From an uncultured Micavibrio sp. (GTDB lineage: Bacteria > Pseudomonadota > Alphaproteobacteria > Micavibrionales > UBA1664), in NCBI GenBank assembly GCA_937896295.1, contig CALBME010000063.1, positions 1 to 14,389 on the forward strand: 14,389 nt of DNA. The letters are read 5' to 3'. This document shows positions 1 to 7,180 of this stretch, piece by piece (positions within the stretch are counted from its first letter, which is position 1; each line of letters opens with the position of its first letter). The translations under genes were made by a program, and so were the position numbers. The notes under the pieces were generated by a model. It searched no databases and was not told the origin of the DNA. It worked only from the letters and a program-made list of their open reading frames with translations.

Positions 1-1
1 G

Positions 2-1363
2 CAAACACTGGTCGCAGAAGTCGCGCGTCTGACCGGCGACCTGCGTTCCCGTCCTGTGATTAAACTCAGCAAACCCTTACTGCGCTTCAGTGAAGGCGAT
101 GCATTTGACAGCTCGCTCGGCAATCTGATTGCGGATTCTCAGCTGCACTTTGCGCAGCACATGGCCGATGCCGACATCGCATTCATGAATTCCGGCGGCA
201 TCCGCAACGATTTGCCATCCGGCGCGCAGGGCAGCGATATTCAGGTGACCTTCGGTGATCTGTATGCGGTACAGCCTTTCGGCAATGGTCTGGTGCGTCT
301 GAAAATGACGGTCGATGAGTGGCGCGCGCGTGAAAGCACCGCCACCAGTCTGGGCGTAAGCAACGAAGCCGCTGAAATGATGGCGCAGACGGTTGAAAAT
401 GCGAATATCCTGATCGTCGAGGACCAGGCGTTCGAAGCACAAAAATGCCTGGAAGCCCTGACCAAGGATCAGCACAAGGTTTACACCGCATCCGGTGGTA
501 TTGCTGCGCTTGAACGCGTCGCCGTTACCGATTGCGACCTGATCGTGGTGTCCCTCAACATGGCCAAGGAAGACGGCCTGCGCCTGTGTTCGCATTTGCG
601 GTCGAATGAGCGCACGCGCTCCATCCCCATCCTGATGCTGGGGCAGGAAGATGACCTGCCCAAGATCGCGCGCGGGCTTGAGATCGGCGCTAATGACTAC
701 ATCTTGCGCCCCATCGACCGTAATGAACTGGTCGCCCGGGTGCGCACGCAGATCCGCCGCAAGCGTTTCCAGGAACGGCTTAAGGCCAATTATGAAGTCA
801 GCCTGTCCATGGCACTGACCGATACGCTGACGGGCCTGTATAACCGCCGTTATCTGAACGTTCACCTTGAAAAACTTCTGCAAGGTACCGGCGACCAGCG
901 CAAACCGATCGCGGTTCTGATGTTCGATCTTGATAAATTCAAGTCCATCAACGACACGTACGGTCATGGTGTGGGCGACGAGGTCTTGAAGATTTTTGCC
1001 GACCGGCTGAAGACACGCATGCGCGGTTTCGACCTTCTGGCGCGTACCGGGGGCGAGGAGTTTGTGGCTGTTCTGGTCGATGTTTCCATGGAAAAGGCAT
1101 GTTTCATTGCCGAGCGTCTGCGTCGCGCCATCGGCCGCCGCCCGATGCCCGTCAACACGCCGGAAGGCCAGATGACCGTTACCACGTCGCTTGGCGGTGC
1201 CTATATCGGTACTGATATCGTGACCGTGGAAGAGGCGTTGCAGCGTGCTGATGAAAAACTGTACGAAGCGAAGGAACAGGGGCGCGATGCGGTGGTGATG
1301 GAACGTGTCGGCAAACTCAATCCCGCCGACTACGACGAGCCGGAGCGCGTTGTAGTTGAATAA
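2..1363 (+). CDS. In-frame fusion: 5'-nucleotidase C-terminal domain joined to PleD-type REC2-GGDEF diguanylate cyclase (left end cut off)
   Basis: The frame is open from the window edge to the TAA. Roughly the first 100 codons match the C-terminal domain of periplasmic 5'-nucleotidases/UDP-sugar hydrolases (GNLIADS, MNSGGIRNDLP, TFGDLYAVQPFGN). From LVRLKMTVDEWRARE onward the protein is PleD. A linker leads into a receiver domain (ANILIVEDQ at about 415) whose phospho-acceptor Asp is replaced by Ser (DLIVVSLNMAKEDG), as expected for the adaptor REC2 of PleD. It ends in a full GGDEF domain with GGEEF at 1049-1063. The inhibitory RxxD site (RGFD) lies five residues before GGEEF. The cyclase should make cyclic di-GMP from two GTP in the cytoplasm. 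The normal REC1, which carries the phosphorylated Asp, is missing and replaced by a secreted-enzyme domain, which makes no topological sense. I read it as two gene fragments joined artificially. The PleD assignment is firm; the fusion as a real gene is doubtful. Confidence 0.85.
   Translation, partial: QTLVAEVARLTGDLRSRPVIKLSKPLLRFSEGDAFDSSLGNLIADSQLHFAQHMADADIAFMNSGGIRNDLPSGAQGSDIQVTFGDLYAVQPFGNGLVRLKMTVDEWRARESTATSLGVSNEAAEMMAQTVENANILIVEDQAFEAQKCLEALTKDQHKVYTASGGIAALERVAVTDCDLIVVSLNMAKEDGLRLCSHLRSNERTRSIPILMLGQEDDLPKIARGLEIGANDYILRPIDRNELVARVRTQIRRKRFQERLKANYEVSLSMALTDTLTGLYNRRYLNVHLEKLLQGTGDQRKPIAVLMFDLDKFKSINDTYGHGVGDEVLKIFADRLKTRMRGFDLLARTGGEEFVAVLVDVSMEKACFIAERLRRAIGRRPMPVNTPEGQMTVTTSLGGAYIGTDIVTVEEALQRADEKLYEAKEQGRDAVVMERVGKLNPADYDEPERVVVE
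283..312. other. Chimeric junction between 5'-nucleotidase and pleD sequence
   Basis: The stretch encoding NGLVRLKMT can be read as the end of a nucleotidase strand (FGNGLV plus a short strand) or as the PleD inter-receiver linker (LVRLKM before VDEWRARE). The changeover must lie within or next to 290-309. The exact base cannot be set because both partners could share these residues. See the findings for tests. Confidence 0.6.
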
Positions 1364-1380
1364 AGTTTTTTTATGCGGTA

Positions 1381-1418
1381 AGAAAAAACCCGGTCTGGGG
1401 GCAGACCGGGTTTTCTTT
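1381..1418 (+). terminator. Rho-independent terminator after pleD
   Basis: A 13-bp perfect stem, AAAACCCGGTCTG (1385-1397) paired with CAGACCGGGTTTT (1402-1414), closes a GGGG loop. It is followed by CTTT. The A-run before and T-run after make it potentially bidirectional. It begins 17 bases after the pleD stop codon. Confidence 0.9.
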
Positions 1419-1472
1419 GAGCGCAAAAGCAACAATGGGGATTGTTTAACTTGACTGCCTCAAAGCTTTCGA

Positions 1473-1508
1473 CGGGCGGGTTGTTAGTGCAACCCGCCCG
1501 AATTTTTT
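1473..1508. terminator. Hairpin between convergent pleD and ndk
   Basis: An 11-bp perfect stem, CGGGCGGGTTG (1473-1483) with CAACCCGCCCG (1490-1500), has a 6-base loop. On the plus strand it is followed by AATTTTTT, so it is a full intrinsic terminator in that direction and would block pleD readthrough into ndk antisense. In the ndk direction it lies just past the stop codon but lacks a good U-tract, so it may only protect the 3' end. Confidence 0.7.
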
Positions 1509-1929
1509 AGCCGACGATATCTGCGCCAGCGAAGAAGTATGCGATTTCGATCTGGGCGTTTTCAGCCGAGTCCGAACCGTGGACCGAATTTTCACCGATC
1601 GAAACAGCGAAATCTTTGCGGATGGTGCCTTCAGCGGCCTGAGCCGGGTTGGTGGCGCCCATCACTTCGCGGTTTTTCAGGACCGCGTTCTCGCCTTCCA
1701 GCACCTGGACGACGACCGGACCGGAGGTCATGGTCGATACCAGTTCGCCGAAGAAGGGGCGTTCCTTGTGGACGCCGTAAAATGTTTCGGCCTGGGCCTT
1801 GGTCATCTGGATGCGGCGTTGCGCGACAATGCGCAGGCCCGCTTTTTCCAGGCGGTCGCAGATTGCGCCGGTCAGATTGCGGCGGGTTGCGTCGGGTTTG
1901 ATGATGGAGAAGGTGCGCTCTATTGCCAT
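1507..1929 (-). CDS. ndk: Nucleoside diphosphate kinase
   Basis: This 140-residue protein is full length for the family. It transfers the gamma-phosphate of ATP to nucleoside diphosphates through a phospho-histidine, balancing NTP and dNTP pools in the cytoplasm. The N-terminal ERTFSIIKPDA (K11, family ATP-binding Lys), the RPFF segment (57-60), TNPAQAAEGTIRKDF (93-107) and the active-site NSVHGSDS with H117 are all present. The start is fixed by an AAAGG ribosome binding site (plus-strand CCTTT, 1939-1943) nine bases upstream. The gene stands alone, convergent with pleD and divergent from msrB. Confidence 0.97.
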   Translation of the reverse strand: MAIERTFSIIKPDATRRNLTGAICDRLEKAGLRIVAQRRIQMTKAQAETFYGVHKERPFFGELVSTMTSGPVVVQVLEGENAVLKNREVMGATNPAQAAEGTIRKDFAVSIGENSVHGSDSAENAQIEIAYFFAGADIVG

Positions 1930-1961
1930 ATTATGTAACCTTTGTTTGCTTTGTTGCCCCG

Positions 1962-1990
1962 CTTATAACCAGCCTGTCCGGGTTTGACAA
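1962..1990 (-). promoter_or_regulatory. Predicted sigma70-type promoter of ndk
   Basis: Read on the minus strand, TTGTCA (1990-1985) and TATAAG (1967-1962) are separated by exactly 17 bases and lie about 33 bases upstream of the ndk ATG. That leaves a short leader carrying the AAAGG site. This is a consensus match only. Confidence 0.5.
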
Positions 1991-2161
1991 CAAGCAAACG
2001 CACCTGCCTTGAATATGCCCTTATGCTTACTTTCATGCCTTTTGTTAACCCCTTGTTTTTAAATAATTTAACACTTTTTTTTATGGCCTGCAGATGGCTG
2101 TGACTGTAACCTTTACGGGTGTTTTTGCGTATCTATCTTTGTCACCTCACAGCCGAAAGTC

Positions 2162-2671
2162 ATGATCATGCATCGCCGTCATTTCATTACCCTGCTGGGC
2201 AGTCTGACCGCAGCCGGAATTGTCGCCCGCGGCGCATGGGCTGGTTTGTTCAGCCATGATACCGCCCAACCCACGAAGGAGTTCTCAGTCCACATGTCCA
2301 ATCAAGAATGGAAAGATAAATTGTCGCCCAAGGCCTACCGCGTCCTGCGTGAGCAGGGGACCGAGCGCGCCTTTACCAGCCCGCTTAACGATGAGCATCG
2401 TCACGGGAATTTTTACTGCGCAGGGTGCAAGAACAAACTGTTTTCATCGGAACAGAAATTCAATTCCGGAACCGGCTGGCCGTCCTTCTGGGCACCGGTC
2501 GACAGCGGAGCCGTCGGTACCACCACCGATTACAAAATAGGCGTGGCGCGGACCGAAGTGCATTGCGCGGATTGTGGTGGGCATCTGGGACATGTCTTTG
2601 AAGACGGACCGAAGCCCACGGGTCTTCGTTATTGCATGAATGGCGTCGCCATGGAGTTCAAACCTGAATAA
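2162..2671 (+). CDS. msrB: Peptide-methionine (R)-S-oxide reductase, Tat-exported
   Basis: This 169-residue MsrB reduces methionine-R-sulfoxide in proteins. The core carries GTGWPSF (103-109), two CxxC zinc pairs (C86/C89 and C135/C138), the HLGHVF segment (141-146) and the catalytic Cys in RYCMN (C158). Residues 1-27 look like a twin-arginine signal: HRRHFITLLG, then a hydrophobic stretch and AWA at 25-27 as a likely cleavage site. The enzyme is therefore inferred to work in the periplasm, whereas many MsrB proteins are cytosolic. The second ATG at 2168 would keep the RR pair and is an alternative start; no strong ribosome binding site separates the two. A terminator follows directly, so it is probably monocistronic. 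Confidence 0.95.
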   Translation: MIMHRRHFITLLGSLTAAGIVARGAWAGLFSHDTAQPTKEFSVHMSNQEWKDKLSPKAYRVLREQGTERAFTSPLNDEHRHGNFYCAGCKNKLFSSEQKFNSGTGWPSFWAPVDSGAVGTTTDYKIGVARTEVHCADCGGHLGHVFEDGPKPTGLRYCMNGVAMEFKPE

Positions 2672-2674
2672 CCG

Positions 2675-2705
2675 AAACCCGCCGGAAAAGCGGGTTTTTT
2701 GTTTT
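2675..2705 (+). terminator. Rho-independent terminator after msrB
   Basis: An 8-bp stem AAACCCGC (2675-2682) with GCGGGTTT (2690-2697) around a 7-base loop is followed by more T residues (2698-2700) and GTTTT. It begins four bases after the msrB stop. Confidence 0.9.
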
Positions 2706-2736
2706 CTTCCCTGTTCAAAGCCGCTAAACCGGCGGC

Positions 2737-3432
2737 ATGACCCTGGAGGACCGTCTCATTTACCGCGATGCGCTGATGCTTGTGCTGGACAAGCCGGCGG
2801 GTATTCCCGTGCATGCGGGGCCGGGCGGCGGGCCCAATCTGGAGGAGGGGTTCGACGCCTTGCGTTTCGGTCTGCCGCGCCTGCCGCATCTTGCGCACAG
2901 GCTGGACCGCGACACATCGGGTTGCCTGATTTTGGGGCGGCACCGCAAGGCGCTGTCCCGTCTTGGTAAGCTGTTCCAGGAAGGGCGGATCGAGAAAACC
3001 TATCTCGCGCTTCTGCCGGTTGTCCCAACTGAATTGTCAGGAACAATCGATAAGCCCTTGACCAAGGTCCATAAACACAAGGGCTGGAAAATGCGCGTGG
3101 CCGAAAGCATGGCCGAAGAAGGGGCGCAGGAAACGGTGACTGATTATAAAGTGCTGAACAGCGGCGACGGCATGTCGCTGATTGCCTTTTATCCCCGTAC
3201 GGGGCGCACCCACCAGATCCGCGTTCATGCGCTGGACCATTTCGGGGTGGCCATTCTGGGGGATACGATTTATGGCGGCGAAGGGGATAAAACCGCAAAG
3301 CGTCTTTACCTGCACGCGGCCCGCCTGGTCATACCGCTTTATCCCAAGAAGGACGCCATTACGGTGACCGCCCCAACACCGGCAGAGTTTCAAGAGTTTC
3401 AGGCGGTTGCCAAGTGGGACGGCGCGTTATAA
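2737..3432 (+). CDS. RluA-family RNA pseudouridine synthase
   Basis: This 231-residue enzyme isomerises uridine to pseudouridine in rRNA or tRNA. The catalytic motif HRLDRDTSG (54-62, Asp57) is intact, and RTGRTHQIRVH (154-164) is the usual second family motif. There is no N-terminal S4 domain, and at 231 residues it is shorter than RluC/RluD, closer to RluA/TruC-type members. The exact target base cannot be told from sequence. The ATG is preceded by a GGCGG run. The stop lies 12 bases before sdhC, and the sdhC promoter candidate sits inside its 3' end. Confidence 0.92.
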   Translation: MTLEDRLIYRDALMLVLDKPAGIPVHAGPGGGPNLEEGFDALRFGLPRLPHLAHRLDRDTSGCLILGRHRKALSRLGKLFQEGRIEKTYLALLPVVPTELSGTIDKPLTKVHKHKGWKMRVAESMAEEGAQETVTDYKVLNSGDGMSLIAFYPRTGRTHQIRVHALDHFGVAILGDTIYGGEGDKTAKRLYLHAARLVIPLYPKKDAITVTAPTPAEFQEFQAVAKWDGAL

Positions 3433-3435
3433 ATT
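3407..3435 (+). promoter_or_regulatory. Candidate promoter of sdhCDA inside the 3' end of the pseudouridine synthase gene
   Basis: TTGCCA (3407-3412) is followed either by TATAAA (3428-3433, 15-base spacer) or TAAATT (3430-3435, 17-base spacer). The ATG of sdhC is at 3445, so the transcript would have at most a few leader bases. No Shine-Dalgarno sequence is visible in front of sdhC. Confidence 0.35.
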
Positions 3436-3444
3436 GACGCCATC

Positions 3445-3825
3445 ATGACGATCGAACGACCGCTTTCACCGCATCTCCAAATCTACAAGCCGCAGATCAC
3501 GTCGGTGCTTTCCATCCTGCACCGGGGGACGGGCATCGTGCTGACCTTTGGTCTGCTGGTGCTGACGCTGTGGCTGGTTTCCGCCGCCTCCGGCGAGGAT
3601 GCCTATAATACATTCCGTGATGCGGTATCGCATCCGCTGGGCCGTATTGCCGCCGTGGGCCTGTCCTACGCCGCCTTTTATCATTTCTGCACGGGCATCC
3701 GTCACATGGTGTGGGACACGGGCGCTGAAATGACTATCCCCGGCCTTTATAAAACCGGTTATATCGCGGTTACCGCGTCGGTCATCCTGACCGCGCTGTT
3801 CTGGGCCGCCATTCTGTTCATCTGA
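3445..3825 (+). CDS. sdhC: Succinate dehydrogenase cytochrome b556 subunit
   Basis: This 126-residue membrane anchor of complex II has three predicted membrane segments (about 27-47, 65-85 and 104-125). The signature RPLSPHLQIYKPQ (5-17) and SILHRGTG (23-30) are present. S23 and R27 align with the quinone-site Ser27 and Arg31 of the E. coli protein. H80 in YHFCTGIRHMVWD aligns with the axial haem b ligand. It binds haem b together with SdhD and forms the ubiquinone pocket. It opens the sdhCDA run, with the sdhD start eight bases beyond its stop. Confidence 0.96.
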   Translation: MTIERPLSPHLQIYKPQITSVLSILHRGTGIVLTFGLLVLTLWLVSAASGEDAYNTFRDAVSHPLGRIAAVGLSYAAFYHFCTGIRHMVWDTGAEMTIPGLYKTGYIAVTASVILTALFWAAILFI

Positions 3826-3832
3826 GGAGTAT

Positions 3833-4237
3833 ATGGGCGCACCACTGATCAAATGGAAAGCTTACGGACTGAAGCACCCAATGTCGCGCGCGCGCAATCT
3901 GGGCAGTGCGCATCACGGCGTGAACCACTGGATCGCGCAGCGTCTGACGGCGGTTCTTCTGATCCCGCTGCAAATCTGGCTGGCCTGTTCGATCGTGCAT
4001 CTGGTTGACGCCGATTATGCCGGTTTTGTCGCATGGCTTTCGCAGCCATGGAACACGGTGCTGATGATCCTGACGGTGTTCACCCTGTTTTATCACGCCA
4101 TCCTGGGCTGCCAGGTGGTGATCGAAGATTACATCCATAACGAGGCATTCAAATTGTTCAAACTGTACGGCATGAAAGTCGTGCTGATCACGGTTGGTGT
4201 CGTCTGCGTTTATTCCATCCTGAAAGTCGCCTTATGA
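3833..4237 (+). CDS. sdhD: Succinate dehydrogenase hydrophobic membrane anchor subunit
   Basis: This 134-residue second membrane anchor of complex II has three membrane segments (about 38-58, 72-95 and 113-132). The N-terminal HHGVNHWIAQRLTA (27-40) is typical. H88 in YHAILGC, followed eleven and twelve residues later by D99 and Y100, matches the haem and quinone residues of E. coli SdhD (His71, Asp82, Tyr83). A strong GAGGAG site overlaps the sdhC stop and fixes the start at 3833. Its stop overlaps the sdhA ATG (ATGA), so translation is coupled. Confidence 0.95.
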   Translation: MGAPLIKWKAYGLKHPMSRARNLGSAHHGVNHWIAQRLTAVLLIPLQIWLACSIVHLVDADYAGFVAWLSQPWNTVLMILTVFTLFYHAILGCQVVIEDYIHNEAFKLFKLYGMKVVLITVGVVCVYSILKVAL

Positions 4238-6024
4238 GCCAAGCCTATCCCATTATCGATCACGAATATGACGTTGTTATCGTCGGCGCCGGCGGCGCCG
4301 GTCTGCGCGCCGCGCTGGGCATGGGCGAACGCGGGCTTAAGACCGCCTGTATCTCAAAGGTGTTTCCGACACGATCGCACACGGTCGCGGCGCAGGGCGG
4401 TATTTCCGCAGCACTGGGCAATGGCGGGCCCGATGACTGGCGCTGGCATTTCTACGATACGGTCAAGGGGTCCGACTGGTTGGGCGATCAGGACGCCATT
4501 GAATACATGTGCCGCGAGGCCATTCCCGCGGTCATCGAACTCGAACATTACGGCATGCCGTTTTCGCGTTTTGAGAACGGTAAAATCTACCAGCGTCCCT
4601 TCGGCGGCCACACGACGGAATTCGGCAAGGGCATGGCCTTGCGCGCCTGTGCCGCCGCCGACCGTACCGGTCACGCCATGTTGCACACGCTGTACCAGCA
4701 GTCGCTGAAACACCATGTTGAGTTTTTCATCGAGTATTTCGCCCTTGATCTGATCATGTCGGATGACGGCGAATGCGTCGGTGTCATGGCGCTGTCGCTG
4801 ATGGATGGCACCATTCATCGCTTCCGCGCGCACCAAACCGTGCTGGCGACTGGCGGTTACGGCCGTTCGTACTTCTCGTGTACGTCGGCGCATACCTGCA
4901 CCGGCGACGGCGGCGGCATGGTACTTCGCGCGGGCCTGCCCCTGCAGGATCTGGAATTCACGCAGTTCCACCCGACGGGCATTTACGGTTCCGGCTGCCT
5001 GATTACCGAAGGCGCGCGCGGCGAGGGCGGTTACCTCACCAATTCGAACGGCGAACGTTTCATGGAACGCTATGCCCCGAACGCCAAGGATCTGGCGTCG
5101 CGTGACGTTGTTTCGCGTGCCATGACGGTCGAAATCAATGAAGGCCGTGGCGTGGGCAAGCATAAAGATCATATTCACCTGCACCTTGAGCATCTGGGCG
5201 CGGATGTCATCCATGCGCGTCTGCCGGGCATTGCAGAAACCGCGAAGATTTTCGCGGGCGTCGATGTCACGAAGGCTCCGATTCCGGTTCTGCCGACCGT
5301 GCACTACAACATGGGCGGTATTCCCACCAACTTCATGACTGAAGTGCTGAACCCCGTCACCGGCGACCCGGACCGCGTGGTCAAAGGTCTGATGGCGATC
5401 GGCGAAGCGGCCTGCGTATCGGTGCATGGCGCGAACCGTCTTGGCACCAACTCGCTGCTCGACCTCGTGGTCTTCGGCCGGGCCGCCGGCATTCGCGCGG
5501 GCCAGACTGTGACGCCGGGTGCGCCGCACCGTCCCCTTGGTACGGATACGGGCGAGAAAGCTATTGCGCGCCTTGATAAATTCCGCTCGGCCAAGGGGCC
5601 GCTCAGCCCGGCTGCTCTGCGCCTTGAAATGCAAAAGACGATGCAGACGCACTGCGCCGTTTTCCGCGACGGCCCCATGCTGAACGAAGGCGTGGCCAAA
5701 ATCGACGCCGCGTTCCAGAAGAAGGGCGATCTGGGTATCACCGACCGTGGTCTGGTGTTCAACACGGATCTGGTCGAAACGCTGGAACTGGACAACCTGC
5801 TGGGTCAGGCGGTTGCATCGCTGCACTGCGCGGCCAACCGCACGGAATCGCGTGGCGCCCATGCGCGTGAAGATTATTCCAAACGTGATGACAAACTCTG
5901 GATGAAACACACGACGGTGTGGGTGAATGAACATGGCGGCGTCAAACTTTCGGACCGTCCCGTTCACAATTACACCATGTCGAAAGACGTCGAATACATC
6001 CCGCCCAAAGAACGTGTCTACTGA
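4234..6024 (+). CDS. sdhA: Succinate dehydrogenase flavoprotein subunit
   Basis: This 596-residue catalytic subunit oxidises succinate to fumarate and reduces covalently bound FAD. The dinucleotide fold GAGGAG (18-23) and the flavinylation site SHTVAAQGGI (His49) are present. So are substrate residues in FHPTG (His246), HYNMGG (His357) and the catalytic Arg of ASRDVVSR (Arg290). Length is normal for alphaproteobacteria and the C-terminus ends in the family's PPKERVY. It starts within the sdhD stop codon. The usual next gene, sdhB, is absent here; a small unknown gene follows instead and sdhB lies 2 kb further on. Confidence 0.98.
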   Translation: MSQAYPIIDHEYDVVIVGAGGAGLRAALGMGERGLKTACISKVFPTRSHTVAAQGGISAALGNGGPDDWRWHFYDTVKGSDWLGDQDAIEYMCREAIPAVIELEHYGMPFSRFENGKIYQRPFGGHTTEFGKGMALRACAAADRTGHAMLHTLYQQSLKHHVEFFIEYFALDLIMSDDGECVGVMALSLMDGTIHRFRAHQTVLATGGYGRSYFSCTSAHTCTGDGGGMVLRAGLPLQDLEFTQFHPTGIYGSGCLITEGARGEGGYLTNSNGERFMERYAPNAKDLASRDVVSRAMTVEINEGRGVGKHKDHIHLHLEHLGADVIHARLPGIAETAKIFAGVDVTKAPIPVLPTVHYNMGGIPTNFMTEVLNPVTGDPDRVVKGLMAIGEAACVSVHGANRLGTNSLLDLVVFGRAAGIRAGQTVTPGAPHRPLGTDTGEKAIARLDKFRSAKGPLSPAALRLEMQKTMQTHCAVFRDGPMLNEGVAKIDAAFQKKGDLGITDRGLVFNTDLVETLELDNLLGQAVASLHCAANRTESRGAHAREDYSKRDDKLWMKHTTVWVNEHGGVKLSDRPVHNYTMSKDVEYIPPKERVY

Positions 6025-6060
6025 TACGCCGACACGCATCGACCTGATCAAGGTCGGCGT
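6025..6060 (+). promoter_or_regulatory. Inverted repeat between sdhA and the next gene
   Basis: ACGCCGAC (6025-6032) and GTCGGCGT (6053-6060) are perfect 8-bp arms around a 20-base loop. The repeat starts at the base after the sdhA stop and ends two bases before the ATG at 6062. The AAGG ribosome binding site (6050-6053) sits at the edge of the right arm. No U-tract follows, so it is not a standard terminator. It could limit translation of the next gene or stabilise the sdhCDA 3' end. Confidence 0.35.
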
Positions 6061-6061
6061 C

Positions 6062-6439
6062 ATGTGCTACCTGCATCTGTGGGCGGCCTTGCGCAAGTAT
6101 GTGTCCCTGAAAAACCATGAAATTGCGGCCGATATCGGTATCTGGAACGATGATGACGGCGGGTATTTCGCGGCTTTTAATCAAGGCAATGCCCGGCTTT
6201 TGCAGGTGAATACGTCTTACGTGTGCGCGCTGGGCGAAGATGGCCCAATGGTGGGTCAGTTGCAGAAGATTCCCCCCTGTATGCCGGTGATTTTGCCCAG
6301 GGATGTCGTGATGCTGATCAATGCGCTGGCAGAAGGTGAGGGCGGCAACACCGACACGATTCTGAAGCAGATCGAAATGCTGGCCATGCTGATCGATAAA
6401 AAAATGCCTGCCGGCAAGCGGCAGGCATCTGCAAACTGA
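6062..6439 (+). CDS. Unrecognised 125-residue protein downstream of sdhA
   Basis: I do not recognise a family. The sequence reads as a soluble alpha/beta protein: an opening MCYLHLWAALRKYV, a central IWNDDDGGYFAAFNQGNARLL that could be paired strands, and C-terminal helices (LPRDVVMLINALAEG and TDTILKQIEMLAMLIDKK). There is no signal peptide or membrane segment. ATG 6062 has AAGG eight bases upstream. A GTG at 6014, overlapping the sdhA stop, would add 16 residues. It is probably cotranscribed with sdhCDA. Its last codons (KKMPAGKRQ) also form the terminator of the opposite gene, so the C-terminus may be shaped by that element rather than by protein function. Confidence 0.7.
   Translation: MCYLHLWAALRKYVSLKNHEIAADIGIWNDDDGGYFAAFNQGNARLLQVNTSYVCALGEDGPMVGQLQKIPPCMPVILPRDVVMLINALAEGEGGNTDTILKQIEMLAMLIDKKMPAGKRQASAN
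6397..6428 (-). terminator. Rho-independent terminator of the FMN reductase gene, lying inside the opposing coding region
   Basis: A 10-bp perfect stem ATGCCTGCCG (6404-6413) with CGGCAGGCAT (6419-6428) has a 5-base loop. Read on the minus strand it is followed by seven T residues (plus-strand A-run 6398-6404). It begins about 20 bases after the reductase stop and sits wholly within the last codons of the plus-strand gene. Confidence 0.85.
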
Positions 6440-6448
6440 TCTTAAATC

Positions 6449-7018
6449 TTAAGCAGCCTTGGCGGTTTTTTCGTTCGCGTGGTTTTCCACCCAGTTGGCG
6501 AATGCGTCGACGAATTTAGCGATGAATTTCTTCGTATCGTCGTTGGTGATATTGCCGTCATCGTCAATAAGGCCCGGTTTGAACTGCAGGTAGACTTCCG
6601 GCTGACCCATCATGGTGACGTCGAGATAGGAGAGCGTGCCCTTCAGGTTGTGCTGGGCGACAGCGGTGCCGATGGCGCCGGGGCTGGTGCCGAGCATGGC
6701 GCCGGGTTTGCCGGCAAAAGCATTCTTGCCGTAGGGGCGCGACGCCCAGTCGAGGGCGTTTTTCAGGGGCCCCGGCATGGAGCGGTTGTATTCGGGGGTC
6801 ACGAACAACACACCGTCGGCGGCTGCAATTTCGTCTTTCAGGCGCTGCGCCTGTTTCGGGAAGTCTTTTTCGAGGTCTTCGTTAAACAGGGGGAGATCGT
6901 CGATGCGGCTGAAGGATGCCTCGAACTTGTCTTTACCCAAAGCGGCGATGGCCTTGGCGAGTTTCAGGTTGGTCGAGTCCTTGCGAAGCGAGCCGACGAT
7001 AATGGCGATTTTGGTCAT
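6449..7018 (-). CDS. NADPH-dependent FMN reductase / quinone reductase (ChrR/YieF-like)
   Basis: This 189-residue flavodoxin-fold enzyme of the NADPH-dependent FMN reductase family is related to ChrR/YieF and azoreductases. These use NAD(P)H to reduce quinones, chromate, azo compounds or free flavin in the cytoplasm. The FMN-phosphate loop GSLRKDS (9-15) and the FMN-contacting block PEYNRSMPGPLKNALDW (75-91) are clear. The C-terminus ends in a short Lys/Ala-rich tail. TAAGGA, six bases before the ATG, fixes the start. It faces the opposite way to all its neighbours and separates sdhA from sdhB. A link with quinone redox chemistry is tempting but not shown by the sequence. Confidence 0.93.
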   Translation of the reverse strand: MTKIAIIVGSLRKDSTNLKLAKAIAALGKDKFEASFSRIDDLPLFNEDLEKDFPKQAQRLKDEIAAADGVLFVTPEYNRSMPGPLKNALDWASRPYGKNAFAGKPGAMLGTSPGAIGTAVAQHNLKGTLSYLDVTMMGQPEVYLQFKPGLIDDDGNITNDDTKKFIAKFVDAFANWVENHANEKTAKAA

Positions 7019-7180
7019 GAGTGGTCCTTATTTGCCTATGTTGTGCCGACAATATAGCCCGATGTCCGGTCAGGTACAGAGAGCCCGCAATAATTATGGG
7101 GGTCGTGTTTGTCGCAGGTGCGAAGGGGTGTTTTGTAAAATTTGCGCCTATGGACGGGTTTTTGATAAGTCAGAAGGGCC

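Noticed and set aside
77..1435. Long minus-strand open frame (452 codons) opposite pleD
   Set aside because: It has no family resemblance and lies wholly antisense to a clear GGDEF domain. It is the usual mirror frame of GC-rich coding DNA.
1984..1989. TTGACA on the plus strand as a -35 box for msrB
   Set aside because: No -10-like box lies at 16-18 bases. The same bases serve better as the -35 of ndk on the other strand.
2043..2082. TGTTAA/TTAACA hairpin followed by eight T, upstream of msrB
   Set aside because: The stem is only six AT-rich pairs with a 19-base loop, and no plus-strand gene ends before it. I do not call a terminator or small RNA.
4354..6063. Long minus-strand open frame (569 codons) opposite sdhA
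   Set aside because: It is antisense to sdhA, His/Arg/Val-rich in the way mirror frames are, and has no ribosome binding site or motif.
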